64,000 nucleotides of DNA from Pelomonas sp963422775 (GCA_963422775.4 CAUJSJ030000032.1:98393-162392); one strand, 5' to 3'; counted from the first letter of the stretch, positions 9,397 to 18,421 are shown. The notes: generated by a model not told the origin, from the letters alone. Numbers and translations are program-made.

Positions 9397-11769
9397 TCAA
9401 GCGACCTTGAATCGGGACACGGAGGTGCGCAGCGCCTCGGCGGAACGGGACAGCTCATGCACCATCTGGGCAGTGGAGCGCGTGCCCTCGGAGGTCTGCT
9501 CGGTCACCGCGAAAATGTGCTGGATGTTGGAGGCCACCTCGTTGGCGTTCACCGCTTCCTGCTGGGCCTGAGTCGAGATCTGTCCGATCAGGCCGTCCAG
9601 CTGGCGGGACACGCTGTCGATGTCTTCCAGCGCCTTGCCGGCCGCGTCAGACAGTTGCGTACCTTCCACCACGCCGCGCGTCGAACGCTCCATGGCGGCC
9701 ACGGCGTCGTGGGTGTCGGTCTGAATGGTCTTGACCAGCGCGGCAATCCGCCGCGTCGCGTCGCCGGAGCGTTCCGCCAGGCGCTGCACTTCTTCCGCAA
9801 CCACGGAGAAGCCGCGGCCCGCTTCACCAGCGGACGCCGCCTGAATGGCCGCGTTCAGCGCCAGCACGTTCGTCTGTTCCGTAATGTCCGAGATCAGCTC
9901 CGTGATCTCGCCGATTTCCTGAGACGACTCGCCCAGGCGCTTGATGCGCTTGGAGGTCTCCTGAATGGAGTCGCGGATGGTGTTCATGCCGGCGATGTTG
10001 TTCTGCATCGCGGAGAGACCCTGCTCGGCGGCCTGACGGCTCTGGCGCGCCACGCCGGCTGTCGTCTGCGCCTGCGCGGACACCTCGGTGATTCGGCTCG
10101 CCATGCCCAGCACGGCCTCGCCGGTGGCGCGGATCTCGTGCAGCTGTTCTTTGGAAGCCGCCAGCAGGTCGGTCGAGGTCTGGTCCACCGCGCCGGTCGT
10201 GTCCGTCACGCGGGCTGCCGTCGCCTGCACCTGGCCGACGAGGTTGCGCAGTTCTTCCACCGTGTAGTTCACCGAGTCGGCGATCGCGCCGGTGATGTCT
10301 TCCGTCACCGTCGCCTGTTGTGTCAGGTCGCCTTCAGCGACGCTGGCCAGTTCGTTCATCAAACGCAGAATGGCGGCCTGGTTGGCGTCGTTGACGCGCT
10401 TGGCTTCCTGCTCCTGCGCTTCGGCCTCGCGCTTCTGCGCTTCGGCGAGTTCCGCGCGGCCGGCCTGGTCGGCCAGGTACAGGCGCAGGAAGCCGAAGGC
10501 GCCACCCACCAGCGCGGCCAGCGACAGCACCATCAGCAGGATGAGGCCGAAGCCGGCACCACCGGACTTTTCCAGGTCGGCAGCGGTCTGCTCCAGACCT
10601 TTGCGCAGCGACTCGGAGTCGTTCAGGATGGCCGTCTGTGCTTCACGCGCCGACACCAGGCCCTGCAGGTTGCCCAGAATGGCGGAGGCCTGGGTGCGGG
10701 TCTGCTCGTACTGCTTGAGCAGGGTCTGCAGGCGTTCCTTCAGCTGCGGATCGCGCGCGGCGTTCAGGCGCAGCTCGGGGCTGCCGCTGATCAGCGCTTC
10801 GGTGATGAGCTTGAAGGAGTTCAAGTCCTTGCCGAGCAGGAACACCGCCTCGGGGCTGACGCCTTCCTGCGTCAGGAACTCGTTGGCGCTCTTGCCGATA
10901 CGCTGCGTCAGCATGACGAGCTGACCAACCGCGGAGACCTCGCCCGCCGAGGAGCCGATCTGCAGGGCTTGAGATGACACGGCCTCGGCGCTTTCCAGCA
11001 GGTCGCTGGACTGGCGGTTGATGGCGCGCAGGGCCTGGCCCACCTGGGTCAGGATCTTTTCCTGGGCCTGCACGACCTTGCCGTTCTTCTCGGCGCGCTC
11101 GACCAGGGGCTTCAAGGCTTCGAGGTCCGGCTGCACGCCGGCAGGCGCGATCGCCAGTTCACCTTCGCCAGTGCGCAGGTTGTTGACGACGCCGCTCAGC
11201 GTGCCGACCGACTCGCGCAGTTCTGCGAAGGCGGTCGGGTTGCCGACCAGGGCGGCGGACACGGACTTGGCCATGCGCTGCGAATGCATCAGCGCCTGAC
11301 CGGCAGCGCGCACCTGGGCGGCGCTGCGGTTGGAGCTGACCAGCACCGCGCTGACCGCAGCGAAGGTACCGATGAAGCCGAGCACGACCAGGGCCGTCAG
11401 CACGCGCTGGCGATGGCGGCCAAACAGGTCGCCGAGCTTCTCGGCGCCGGTGGCAGCCGCGGGCGGCAGCATCGTCGGGTCGGCGGCCTGCGTCGTCGGC
11501 GCGAAATTCATCGTGCTGCTGGCCGGGAACTCGCTGTTCGGGCCAGGCTCGGTCGGCACGGCCTGCGAGATGATGGACTGAACCTCCGTGCGCGGGTAAG
11601 CCTCCGTGCGCGAGGGGATCTCGACGCCGGCGAGGGTGGTGTCGGCATTGCGGGTGGCGTCGAAGCCGGCGCCGCTGCGCGAATCGATGGTCGTGTCGAC
11701 GCCTTCCGGCGGCGCCAGCGGCAGCTCATCGGCGTCGGACTTTCCCCTGATTTTGTCCAGCAGGCTCAT
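9397..11769 (-). CDS. pilJ: Type IV pilus chemoreceptor PilJ
   Basis: A 790-residue transmembrane chemoreceptor for the pilus chemosensory pathway. A Pro/Ala-rich cytoplasmic N-terminus precedes one transmembrane helix (about 123-145). A PilJ-type helical periplasmic sensor follows, then a second helix (about 404-427, GLILLMVLSLAALVGG), a HAMP-like linker and a long coiled-coil signalling domain. Its tip, ITEQTNVLALNAAIQAASAG, lies near residues 626-648. I chose the ATG at 11769 (MSLLDKIRGK) because it follows a strong purine-rich site (GGACGAGGGTGAG). The frame stays open to a GTG 36 bases upstream, but that has no comparable site. It ends where chpA begins. Ligand is unknown; in Pseudomonas PilJ responds to surface contact and pilin. 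Confidence 0.94.
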   Translation of the reverse strand: MSLLDKIRGKSDADELPLAPPEGVDTTIDSRSGAGFDATRNADTTLAGVEIPSRTEAYPRTEVQSIISQAVPTEPGPNSEFPASSTMNFAPTTQAADPTMLPPAAATGAEKLGDLFGRHRQRVLTALVVLGFIGTFAAVSAVLVSSNRSAAQVRAAGQALMHSQRMAKSVSAALVGNPTAFAELRESVGTLSGVVNNLRTGEGELAIAPAGVQPDLEALKPLVERAEKNGKVVQAQEKILTQVGQALRAINRQSSDLLESAEAVSSQALQIGSSAGEVSAVGQLVMLTQRIGKSANEFLTQEGVSPEAVFLLGKDLNSFKLITEALISGSPELRLNAARDPQLKERLQTLLKQYEQTRTQASAILGNLQGLVSAREAQTAILNDSESLRKGLEQTAADLEKSGGAGFGLILLMVLSLAALVGGAFGFLRLYLADQAGRAELAEAQKREAEAQEQEAKRVNDANQAAILRLMNELASVAEGDLTQQATVTEDITGAIADSVNYTVEELRNLVGQVQATAARVTDTTGAVDQTSTDLLAASKEQLHEIRATGEAVLGMASRITEVSAQAQTTAGVARQSRQAAEQGLSAMQNNIAGMNTIRDSIQETSKRIKRLGESSQEIGEITELISDITEQTNVLALNAAIQAASAGEAGRGFSVVAEEVQRLAERSGDATRRIAALVKTIQTDTHDAVAAMERSTRGVVEGTQLSDAAGKALEDIDSVSRQLDGLIGQISTQAQQEAVNANEVASNIQHIFAVTEQTSEGTRSTAQMVHELSRSAEALRTSVSRFKVA

Positions 11770-11842
11770 CTCACCCTCGTCCTTCAGTGTTTGTGATGTC
11801 CGCACTCACGCGCGGCTTGGAGCTTGAAAACGGATGCGCGCA

Positions 11843-12373
11843 TCACGCGACGATATGCAGGAAATTCTCCTGCCGCGCCAACGCCTCGAGATTGATCACT
11901 TGCCAGCTGCGGCCGGCCTCGTCGCGGCGCAGGGCGCCAGCAAAACGCGGCAAGGGCCCGACCGGCTGCTGCGGCGCCAGCGGCAACTGCTCGTCGCTGC
12001 GCAGGCCGGCAAGCTTGTCCACGAGCAGCGCGCAGTTCAGATTCAGGTCGGTGCCCAGCGACACCAGCCGGCTCTGCGGCGCCACACCGCGGTTGGGCGA
12101 CGGCTCGCGCAGGCCGAGATAGACCGCCAGGTCGACCACCGTGAACAGGCCGCCGCGCAGGTTGGCCACACCCGCCAGCCAGGGCTTGGCATAGGGCACG
12201 GGCTTGATCGGCACGGGCGCGAAGATTTCGCTCGCCTGCTTCAGCGAGAACAGCAGGCCGACGCCTGCGCATTCCACGGCGAGCCAGTTCGCGATCAGCG
12301 TCTGCTCGCGCGCAGCCTGCATGCGCTCGGCCAGGCGCTGCTGGAGCTCGCGGAGTGCCGTCTTGTTTGCCAT
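11843..12373 (-). CDS. pilI: CheW-like adaptor PilI
   Basis: A 176-residue CheW-domain adaptor that couples PilJ to the ChpA kinase. Family features include VGLLFSLKQASEIF near the start, KPWLAGVANLRGGLFTVVDL (the conserved CheW core), and a C-terminal WQVINLEALA. The start is the ATG at 12373 (MANKTALREL), 11 bases after the pilH stop. Frames extending further upstream only overlap pilH and are not credible. It sits between pilH and pilJ, the usual order in pseudomonads and Burkholderiales. Confidence 0.93.
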   Translation of the reverse strand: MANKTALRELQQRLAERMQAAREQTLIANWLAVECAGVGLLFSLKQASEIFAPVPIKPVPYAKPWLAGVANLRGGLFTVVDLAVYLGLREPSPNRGVAPQSRLVSLGTDLNLNCALLVDKLAGLRSDEQLPLAPQQPVGPLPRFAGALRRDEAGRSWQVINLEALARQENFLHIVA

Positions 12374-12384
12374 GCGCCTTGCCT

Positions 12385-12750
12385 TTAGCCCAGGGCCTTG
12401 ATCTTGGCCAGCAGCTCTTCGGCCTTGACGGGCTTGACGACGTAGTCGCTGGCGCCCTGGCGCATGCCCCAGACCTTGTCGGTCTCCTGGCCCTTGCTGG
12501 TGCACATGATGACGGGCACCCCGGCATAGCGCTCGTCGCGGGTGATGGCGCGGGTCAGCTGGAAGCCGTTCTGGCCGGGCATGACGACGTCCATCAGGAT
12601 CAGGTCGGGCTTGGCCTCAGCCAGGCGCTTCATCGCCTCGTCGGCGTTCTCGGCCGTGCGGACATTGAAGCCGCGCTTGACCAGCATTTCCGACAGCGCG
12701 TGCAGTTCGGTCTTGGAATCGTCAACCAGCAGGATGTTGTTGATGCTCAT
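12385..12750 (-). CDS. pilH: Twitching motility response regulator PilH
   Basis: A 121-residue stand-alone receiver domain. The acidic pocket is LLVDDSKTE, the phospho-acceptor Asp lies in LILMDVVMPGQNG, the conserved Thr/Ser in VIMCTSKGQ and the Lys in YVVKPVK. It has no output domain, as expected for a CheY-like partner of ChpA; in Pseudomonas PilH acts with the retraction arm of pilus control or as a phosphate sink. Start MSINNILL at 12750 lies 11 bases after the pilG stop, preceded by AAAGAGAA. The open frame continues upstream into pilG but that extension is not conserved-looking. Confidence 0.94.
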   Translation of the reverse strand: MSINNILLVDDSKTELHALSEMLVKRGFNVRTAENADEAMKRLAEAKPDLILMDVVMPGQNGFQLTRAITRDERYAGVPVIMCTSKGQETDKVWGMRQGASDYVVKPVKAEELLAKIKALG

Positions 12751-12761
12751 GGCAGTTCTCT

Positions 12762-13166
12762 TTAGGTACGCGCTTCTTGCCGGCGGTGCTGCAGCACGGC
12801 CTGAAGCAGCTGGTCCTTGGTGAAAGGCTTGGTCAGGTAGTCCTGCGAGCCCACCATGCGCCCGCGGGCCTTGTCGAAAAGGCCATCTTTTGACGACAGC
12901 ATGATCACCGGCACTCCCGAGAACTGCGGGTTGCGCTTGATGATGGCGCAAGTCTGGTAGCCGTCCAGGCGCGGCATCAGGATGTCGCAGAACACGAGAT
13001 CAGGATGAAAGTCGCCCAGCTTGGCCAACGCGTCGAAACCGTCCTCCGCCAGGGCCACCAGATGGCCGCCCTGTTTCAGGAAGATCTCCGCGCTGCGGCG
13101 GATGGTGTTGCTGTCGTCGATGACCAGGATGCGGGTAGGACCTGCACCGGAAACTTGCTCGTTCAA
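12762..13166 (-). CDS. pilG: Twitching motility response regulator PilG
   Basis: A 134-residue CheY-like receiver: ILVIDDSNTIRRSAE, the phospho-acceptor in LVFCDILMPRLDGYQT, VIMLSSKDG and YLTKPFTKD. It is the response regulator that promotes pilus extension in the pil-chp pathway. The start codon is TTG (13166); it is supported by a strong Shine-Dalgarno, GAGGAG, 7 bases upstream and by the fit to PilG length. It is the first pil gene, 61 bases after the rubredoxin gene on the same strand. Confidence 0.94.
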   Translation of the reverse strand: MNEQVSGAGPTRILVIDDSNTIRRSAEIFLKQGGHLVALAEDGFDALAKLGDFHPDLVFCDILMPRLDGYQTCAIIKRNPQFSGVPVIMLSSKDGLFDKARGRMVGSQDYLTKPFTKDQLLQAVLQHRRQEART

Positions 13167-13227
13167 ACGTCGTCTCCTCGGAACTTCAGCTCGGGGCCGG
13201 CCCCATTCGACCGTCGGTGAGGCCGAG

Positions 13228-13401
13228 TCAGATGCGCACCATCTCGAAATCCTCTTTGCGTGCGCCGCAGTCAGGGCAGGTCCAATTCATGTCGACATCG
13301 GCCCAGGCGGTGCCCGGCGCAATGCCGTGCTCAGGATCGCCTGTCGCTTCGTCATAGATCCATCCACAGATCAGGCACATCCAGGTACTGGGTTCGCTCA
13401 C
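13228..13401 (-). CDS. rubA: Rubredoxin
   Basis: A 57-residue rubredoxin, easy to miss because of its size and GTG start. The protein reads VSEPSTWMCLICGWIYDEAT at its N-terminus and has the two iron-binding knuckles CLICG (Cys 9 and 12) and CPDCG (Cys 42 and 45), with the usual GDPEHGIAPGT and EDFEM segments between and after. It holds one iron in a Cys4 site and carries single electrons. The GTG at 13401 is the best start: an in-frame stop lies about 33 bases upstream and there is no ATG before the first Cys pair. A rubredoxin gene between pilG and thiD is a recurring Burkholderiales arrangement. Its redox partner is not in the window. Confidence 0.93.
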   Translation of the reverse strand: MSEPSTWMCLICGWIYDEATGDPEHGIAPGTAWADVDMNWTCPDCGARKEDFEMVRI

Positions 13402-13562
13402 GGTGCTCAGAGTTTGCTCACTACAATCGAATCATTCTAGCCAGGGCTCGAGAGCGCAATGCTGAGGGCAAACGCCTGTGCCCAGGGCCTCAGGAGCGCC
13501 CTTTTAGCGGCAGACTCCACGCTTTGCGGCAGCTCTTTGACCGCGCTCGCCATGACCTCCCC

Positions 13563-14510
13563 ATGAGCCCAACACCTCCCCCCACCGAACCCGAGGTCGA
13601 CGACCCCACCGCCGAACAGGAGAGCCCGCCGCCAGCTTGCGTGCTGAGTTTCAACGCCAGCGACGCCTCCGGCGCCGGTGGCCTGGCGGGCGACGTGGCC
13701 ACGATTGCGGCCATGGGCGCGCATTGCCTGCCCGTCGTGACCGCCATCGTGCTGCGCGACACGGCCGAGATCTTCGAGCACGAGAACCTCGACGCCGACA
13801 CCGTGGCCGAGCAGGCCCGCCACATCCTGGAGGACGTGCCCATCACGGCCTGGAAAGTCGGCTTCCTGGGCAACGCCGAGGCGGTCAGCGCCGTGGCCGA
13901 GGTGTTGAGCGACTACCCCGACGTGCCCCTGGTGACTTACCTCCCGTCGGTGGCCTGGATCGACGAGGACGAGCAGCAGCAGTACCTGGACGCGCTGCGC
14001 GAGCTGGTGCTGCCGCAGACGGCCGTGCTGGTGGGCAACCACAAGACCATGACCGACTTCCTGCTGCCTGACTGGGACAACGAGCGCGCGCCGTCCGCCC
14101 GTGAGCTGGCCGTGGCCGCGGCACAGGCCGGCGCCCAGCACGTGCTGGTGACCGGCATGCAGCTGCCCAACCAGTTCGTGGACAACGTGCTGGCCAACTC
14201 GCAGGGGCCCATCACCGGCGAGAAGTTCGAGCGCTTCGAGACCGCCTTCGTCGGCGCGGGCGACACGCTGTCGGCGGCGCTGGCGGCCCTGCTGTCGGTC
14301 GGCGCCGAACTGCACTCGGCCGTCAGCGAGGCGCTGTCCTTCCTGGACCAGTCGCTGGACGCGGGCTTTCGCCCCGGCATGGGCAACGTCATCCCAGACC
14401 GCTTCTTCTGGGCCCTGCCCGCGGCGGATGAGGAAGGCGGCGAGCCGCCCGACTTCGAGCCCGATCCCGAACCCGAGCAGCCGCCCAAGACGCCGCGCCG
14501 GATGCACTAA
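13563..14510 (+). CDS. thiD: Hydroxymethylpyrimidine/phosphomethylpyrimidine kinase ThiD
   Basis: A 315-residue PfkB/ribokinase-like enzyme that phosphorylates HMP and HMP-phosphate for thiamine biosynthesis. Key blocks are FNASDASGAGGLAGD (substrate site), GFLGNAEAVSAVAEVL and FVGAGDTLSAALAALL, whose GAGD carries the catalytic Asp. The N-terminal 30 residues and C-terminal 30 are Pro/Glu-rich extensions. The start is the ATG at 13563 (MSPTPPPTEP). It is transcribed divergently from rubredoxin and lies 18 bases before hemL, so the two may be co-transcribed. Confidence 0.9.
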   Translation: MSPTPPPTEPEVDDPTAEQESPPPACVLSFNASDASGAGGLAGDVATIAAMGAHCLPVVTAIVLRDTAEIFEHENLDADTVAEQARHILEDVPITAWKVGFLGNAEAVSAVAEVLSDYPDVPLVTYLPSVAWIDEDEQQQYLDALRELVLPQTAVLVGNHKTMTDFLLPDWDNERAPSARELAVAAAQAGAQHVLVTGMQLPNQFVDNVLANSQGPITGEKFERFETAFVGAGDTLSAALAALLSVGAELHSAVSEALSFLDQSLDAGFRPGMGNVIPDRFFWALPAADEEGGEPPDFEPDPEPEQPPKTPRRMH

Positions 14511-14528
14511 CTCCCTGATCCCATTCCC

Positions 14529-15824
14529 ATGGCCAGCCATTTCAGCAACGTCGAGCTCTTCGAGCGCGCCTCGCGCGTCATCCCCGGTGGCGTGAACTCG
14601 CCCGTGCGCGCCTTCCGCGCCGTGGGCGGCACACCGCGCTTCATCGCCCGTGGTGACGGCGCGTATATCTACGACGCCGAAGGCAAGCGCTACATCGACT
14701 ACATCGGGTCCTGGGGGCCGATGATCCTGGGCCATGGCCACCCAGCCGTGCTGGAGGCGGTGACAAAGGCCGCCGCCGAGGGCTTCTCCTTCGGCGCACC
14801 CACAGAGCGCGAGATCGAACTCGCCGAAGAGATTCTCAAACTCGTGCCGAGCATGGACCAGGTGCGCCTGGTCAGCTCGGGCACCGAGGCGACGATGAGC
14901 GCCATCCGGCTGGCGCGCGGCGCCACCGGCCGCGCCAAGTTCATCAAGTTCGAGGGCTGCTACCACGGCCACACCGACGCCTTGCTCGTGAAGGCCGGCT
15001 CGGGCCTGGCCACCTTCGGCCACCCGACCAGCGCCGGCGTCACGCCGGGCGCGGCGGCTGACACCGTCGTCCTGGAATACAACAACGTCGAGCAGCTCGA
15101 AGCGGCCTTTGCGCAGTACGGCGGCGAGCTGGCCTGCGTCATCGTCGAGCCGATCGCCGGCAACATGAACTTCGTTCGCGCGTCCCTGCCCTTCATGGGC
15201 GCGATGCGCCGGCTGTGCACGCAACACGGTGCGCTGCTGCTGCTGGACGAGGTGATGACCGGCTTTCGAGTCGGCCTGGGCTCGGCGCAGGCCCACTACG
15301 CCCAGCTCATCCCCGGTTTTGCGCCCGACATCTCTGTCTTCGGCAAGGTCATCGGCGGTGGCATGCCGCTGGCGGCCTTCGGTGCCAAGCGCGAGGTCAT
15401 GCAGCACCTGGCGCCGCTGGGTGGCGTCTACCAGGCCGGCACGCTGTCCGGCAACCCGGTGGCCACGGCTTGCGGCCTGGCGACGCTGCGCGAGATCCAG
15501 AAGCCGGGGTTCTTCGACGCTCTTTCAGCCAAGACCCGCCTGCTGGTCGACGGCCTGAAGACGGTCGCCGCCGACAACGGCGTGCCCTTCAGTGCGGACA
15601 GTGAGGGTGGCATGTTCGGCTTCTTCCTGATGCCCGAGCTGCCGCAGAACTACGCCGCCGTCATGACGACGGACAAGGAGCGCTTCAACCGCTTCTTCCA
15701 CGGCATGCTGGACGCCGGCATCTATCTTGCTCCGGCCCTTTACGAGGCGGGCTTCGTGTCGGCGGCCCACAGCCAGGCCGACCTCGACGCCACGCTCGCG
15801 GCCGCGCGCACCGCCTTGCGCTGA
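14529..15824 (+). CDS. hemL: Glutamate-1-semialdehyde 2,1-aminomutase
   Basis: A 431-residue PLP enzyme of the C5 haem pathway that converts glutamate-1-semialdehyde to 5-aminolevulinate. It starts MASHFSNVELFERASRVIPG and has PGGVNSPVRAF, SSGTEATMSAIRLAR, FEGCYHGH, LLLDEVMTGFRV, and the PLP-binding lysine in VFGKVIGGGMPLAAFG. Length equals the family norm. It follows thiD closely. Confidence 0.97.
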   Translation: MASHFSNVELFERASRVIPGGVNSPVRAFRAVGGTPRFIARGDGAYIYDAEGKRYIDYIGSWGPMILGHGHPAVLEAVTKAAAEGFSFGAPTEREIELAEEILKLVPSMDQVRLVSSGTEATMSAIRLARGATGRAKFIKFEGCYHGHTDALLVKAGSGLATFGHPTSAGVTPGAAADTVVLEYNNVEQLEAAFAQYGGELACVIVEPIAGNMNFVRASLPFMGAMRRLCTQHGALLLLDEVMTGFRVGLGSAQAHYAQLIPGFAPDISVFGKVIGGGMPLAAFGAKREVMQHLAPLGGVYQAGTLSGNPVATACGLATLREIQKPGFFDALSAKTRLLVDGLKTVAADNGVPFSADSEGGMFGFFLMPELPQNYAAVMTTDKERFNRFFHGMLDAGIYLAPALYEAGFVSAAHSQADLDATLAAARTALR

Positions 15825-15935
15825 TCTCTCGCGCCCCTCGGGGCGCCACCGACATGAAAAAGCCCCCACGCTCACGCTGTTCGCTGCCCCCCGAGGGGGC
15901 GCATCAGTGGCTTCGGACGGCCGGGCGCCACTGAC
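15825..15935. repeat. GC-palindromic intergenic spacer
   Basis: Between hemL and mpl the 111-base gap holds several short inverted blocks: CCCCTCGGGG at 15836, and CCCCCCGAGGGGG near 15889. A GGCGCCACTGACATG/GGCGCCACCGACATG pair of direct repeats flanks them. These look like small mobile palindromes common between Burkholderiales genes and could act as terminators of hemL. Confidence 0.45.
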
Positions 15936-17297
15936 ATGCATCTCCACATCCTCGGCATCTGCGGCACCTTCATGGGCGGCCTCGCGGCACTCGCGCGCGA
16001 GGCTGGCCACAAGGTCACCGGCTGCGACGCCAACGTCTACCCGCCGATGAGCACGCAGCTCGAAGCGCTGGGCATCGAGCTCATCACCGGTTTCGGCGCC
16101 GAGCAGCTGGCACTCAAGCCCGACGTCTTCGTCATCGGCAACGTCGTCACGCGCGGCGAGCGCTTCCCGCTGATGGAAGCCATCCTCGACGCCGGCCTGC
16201 CCTACACCTCGGGGCCACAGTGGCTGGCCGAGCACGTGCTGCAGGGCCGTCACACGCTGGCTGTGGCCGGCACGCATGGCAAGACGACGACGACCTCGAT
16301 GCTGGCCTGGATTCTGGAGCATGCCGGGCTCAAGCCTGGCTTCCTGGTCGGCGGCGTGCCGCATAACTTCGGCGTCTCCGCGCGGCTGGGCGAAGGCAAG
16401 ACCTTCGTCATCGAGGCCGACGAATACGACACCGCCTTCTTCGACAAGCGCAGCAAGTTCGTCCACTACCGGCCGCGCACGGCCATCCTGAACAACCTCG
16501 AGCACGACCACGCCGACATCTTCCCGGACCTGGCCGCCATCGAGACGCAGTTCCACCACCTCGTGCGCACGGTGCCGGCCAGCGGCCGCCTCGTTGTCAA
16601 CGCCCGCGAGGAGGCGCTGCAACGTGTCATCGCCCGTGGCTGCTGGAGCGAGGTGCTGCGCTTCGGCGCCAAAAAAGAAGAGGCCGGCATGCTGCGTGCG
16701 CGCGGCGAGCCGCAGGGCTTTGACGTGCTGCGCGGCAGCTTGAAGGTCGCCCGCGTCGAATGGGGTCTGATCGGCGAGCACAACCAGCTGAATGCGCTGG
16801 CTGCCATCGCTGCGGCCGAGCATGTCGGCGTGTCACCTGAGCAGTCAGCTGCCGCGCTGACCGAGTTTCAGAATGTGCGCCGTCGCATGGAACTGCGCGG
16901 TGAAGTACGAGGCATCAAGGTCTACGACGACTTCGCGCATCACCCGACGGCCATCCGCACCACGGTCAACGGCCTGCGCCGCCGCATCGCGCCCGTCGAA
17001 CGCATCCTCGCCATCTTCGAGCCGCGCTCCAACACGATGAAGCTGGGCACGATGAAGGCGCAGTTGCCGTGGGCGCTGGAAGAGGCGGACCTGGCCTTTT
17101 GCAATCAGCAGGGCTTGAGCTGGGATGCGAAGGAGGCGCTGGCGCCGATGGGTCAGCAGGCTTTTGTTGGCGCGGATGTGGATGCACTGGTAGCTGCGGT
17201 GGTCAAGGCCGCCAAGCCTGGGGACCATCTGCTGTGCATGAGCAATGGCGGGTTTGGCGGCATTCACGAGAAGCTGTTGGCTGCTTTGGCGAAGTAG
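15936..17297 (+). CDS. mpl: UDP-N-acetylmuramate:L-alanyl-gamma-D-glutamyl-meso-diaminopimelate ligase
   Basis: A 453-residue Mur-ligase family enzyme for murein recycling: it ligates the recovered tripeptide to UDP-MurNAc. It has the Mpl-type N-terminus MHLHILGICGTFMGGLAALA, the ATP loop GTHGKTTTTSMLAWILEHAG, EADEYDTAFFDKRSKFVHY, and the late Mur motifs VYDDFAHHPTAI and FEPRSNTM. It ends HLLCMSNGGFGGIHEKLLAA near the stop. That 3' end is the source of a decayed second copy at 18422-18497, beyond the following DUF4424 gene. Confidence 0.96.
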   Translation: MHLHILGICGTFMGGLAALAREAGHKVTGCDANVYPPMSTQLEALGIELITGFGAEQLALKPDVFVIGNVVTRGERFPLMEAILDAGLPYTSGPQWLAEHVLQGRHTLAVAGTHGKTTTTSMLAWILEHAGLKPGFLVGGVPHNFGVSARLGEGKTFVIEADEYDTAFFDKRSKFVHYRPRTAILNNLEHDHADIFPDLAAIETQFHHLVRTVPASGRLVVNAREEALQRVIARGCWSEVLRFGAKKEEAGMLRARGEPQGFDVLRGSLKVARVEWGLIGEHNQLNALAAIAAAEHVGVSPEQSAAALTEFQNVRRRMELRGEVRGIKVYDDFAHHPTAIRTTVNGLRRRIAPVERILAIFEPRSNTMKLGTMKAQLPWALEEADLAFCNQQGLSWDAKEALAPMGQQAFVGADVDALVAAVVKAAKPGDHLLCMSNGGFGGIHEKLLAALAK

Positions 17298-17327
17298 CGG
17301 CCCGTGGCCAACCCAAACACGACTGCA

Positions 17328-18356
17328 ATGACACGTCGCAATTCAATAGATGCGCACCTTATTCGCTTCGCCTTTTTGGCGGGTATTGCGCTGCCTACAG
17401 TGGCCTTTGCGAACGACACGACCGCTCGCGTCGGCGTCGGTGGTCTCGTGTTCACCAAGACACAGGCCATCTCGATGGAGTCGGAGCACTTGGTAATTTC
17501 ACCAAGCCGCGTCCGTGTGGCCTACGCCTTTCGCAACACCACCAATCGGGATGTACGCACGGTTGTTGCGTTCCCTACGCCCGCGTATAGCGACTGCCTG
17601 ACCGATTCGCAGACAGATCAGAATCAAAGACCAGTCGAAAACCTTGCCACGCGAGTCGATGGTGAACCAGTCACGACTACGCTGGTGCGTTCAGCCGTTA
17701 TCGGAAACGTCGACGTCACGCAGAAGCTGAAGGCGGCCGGGCTCACCGAGGCCCAGATCTTTCCGCCAATGCGCCTGCCGTTCTGCTCCAACCTTGCTGA
17801 TGGCGACCCGCTCACCCCTGACCAGCGCAGGCGCGTGAACGCTGCATCACTGCCCAAGGGCGAGATGCGGACGGCGGATACCTACCACTGGACCCAGACC
17901 TTCCCCGCCAGTCGTACCGTACAGGTCGCGCACGACTACGACCCCCTTCCCGGCGGCATCTACGGCTTCCCGCATCTGGAGAAGCTGGACGATTCCAGCT
18001 GGATCCCGGTGTCCTCCATTTGGGGCGACGACACGGACAGAGCCTGCACCAGCGAGGGGGCAAGTACTGCAATCCTCGGCCGCGTCAAGCGCCTGCTACG
18101 CGATGGCGCCAAGAACGTCCAGGTCACGCTCAGGGATGTCGAGTACATCCTCGGCACAGCGCGAAATTGGAAGGGACCTATCGGCAGCTTCACGCTGGAT
18201 CTGGCAAAGGAGCACCCGGAGGACGTGGTCTCGCTGTGCTTCCCCGGCCGCGCGAAGCAACTGGACGCCACCACGTTGCGATTCGAGCGCAAGGATTTCG
18301 TCCCGCCCGACCGCATCTACGTGAACTTCTATTCCTTCACCGCGTTCGAGCAATAG
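17328..18356 (+). CDS. Secreted DUF4424-like protein of unknown function
   Basis: A 342-residue protein with an N-terminal signal peptide (hydrophobic core IRFAFLAGIALPTVAFA, cut before NDTTARVG). The mature start NDTTARVGVGGLVFTKTQAI, SPSRVRVAYAFRNTT and VVAFPTPAY match what I recall of the DUF4424 family; the biochemical function is unknown. The protein is rich in paired aromatic and Pro residues near PLPGGIYGFPHLEKL and ends YVNFYSFTAFEQ. I prefer the ATG at 17328; a GTG at 17304 in the same frame is possible. Its base composition is less GC-rich than its neighbours and it is bracketed by two copies of the mpl 3' end, both signs of later acquisition. Confidence 0.75.
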   Translation: MTRRNSIDAHLIRFAFLAGIALPTVAFANDTTARVGVGGLVFTKTQAISMESEHLVISPSRVRVAYAFRNTTNRDVRTVVAFPTPAYSDCLTDSQTDQNQRPVENLATRVDGEPVTTTLVRSAVIGNVDVTQKLKAAGLTEAQIFPPMRLPFCSNLADGDPLTPDQRRRVNAASLPKGEMRTADTYHWTQTFPASRTVQVAHDYDPLPGGIYGFPHLEKLDDSSWIPVSSIWGDDTDRACTSEGASTAILGRVKRLLRDGAKNVQVTLRDVEYILGTARNWKGPIGSFTLDLAKEHPEDVVSLCFPGRAKQLDATTLRFERKDFVPPDRIYVNFYSFTAFEQ

Positions 18357-18421
18357 TCAGTCTGGCGGGAAAGTGGAGGCGTGGCCAATGCGAGTGGAAC
18401 TCAGCACTTGCCGCACAACAC

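Noticed and set aside
4463..9571. A 1,702-codon open frame on the plus strand
   Set aside because: It is antisense to chpA, has no recognisable domain, and arises from the GC-rich codon pattern of the real gene.
13437..15407. A long minus-strand frame of 656 codons
   Set aside because: It lies across thiD and hemL in antisense with low-complexity content and no motifs.
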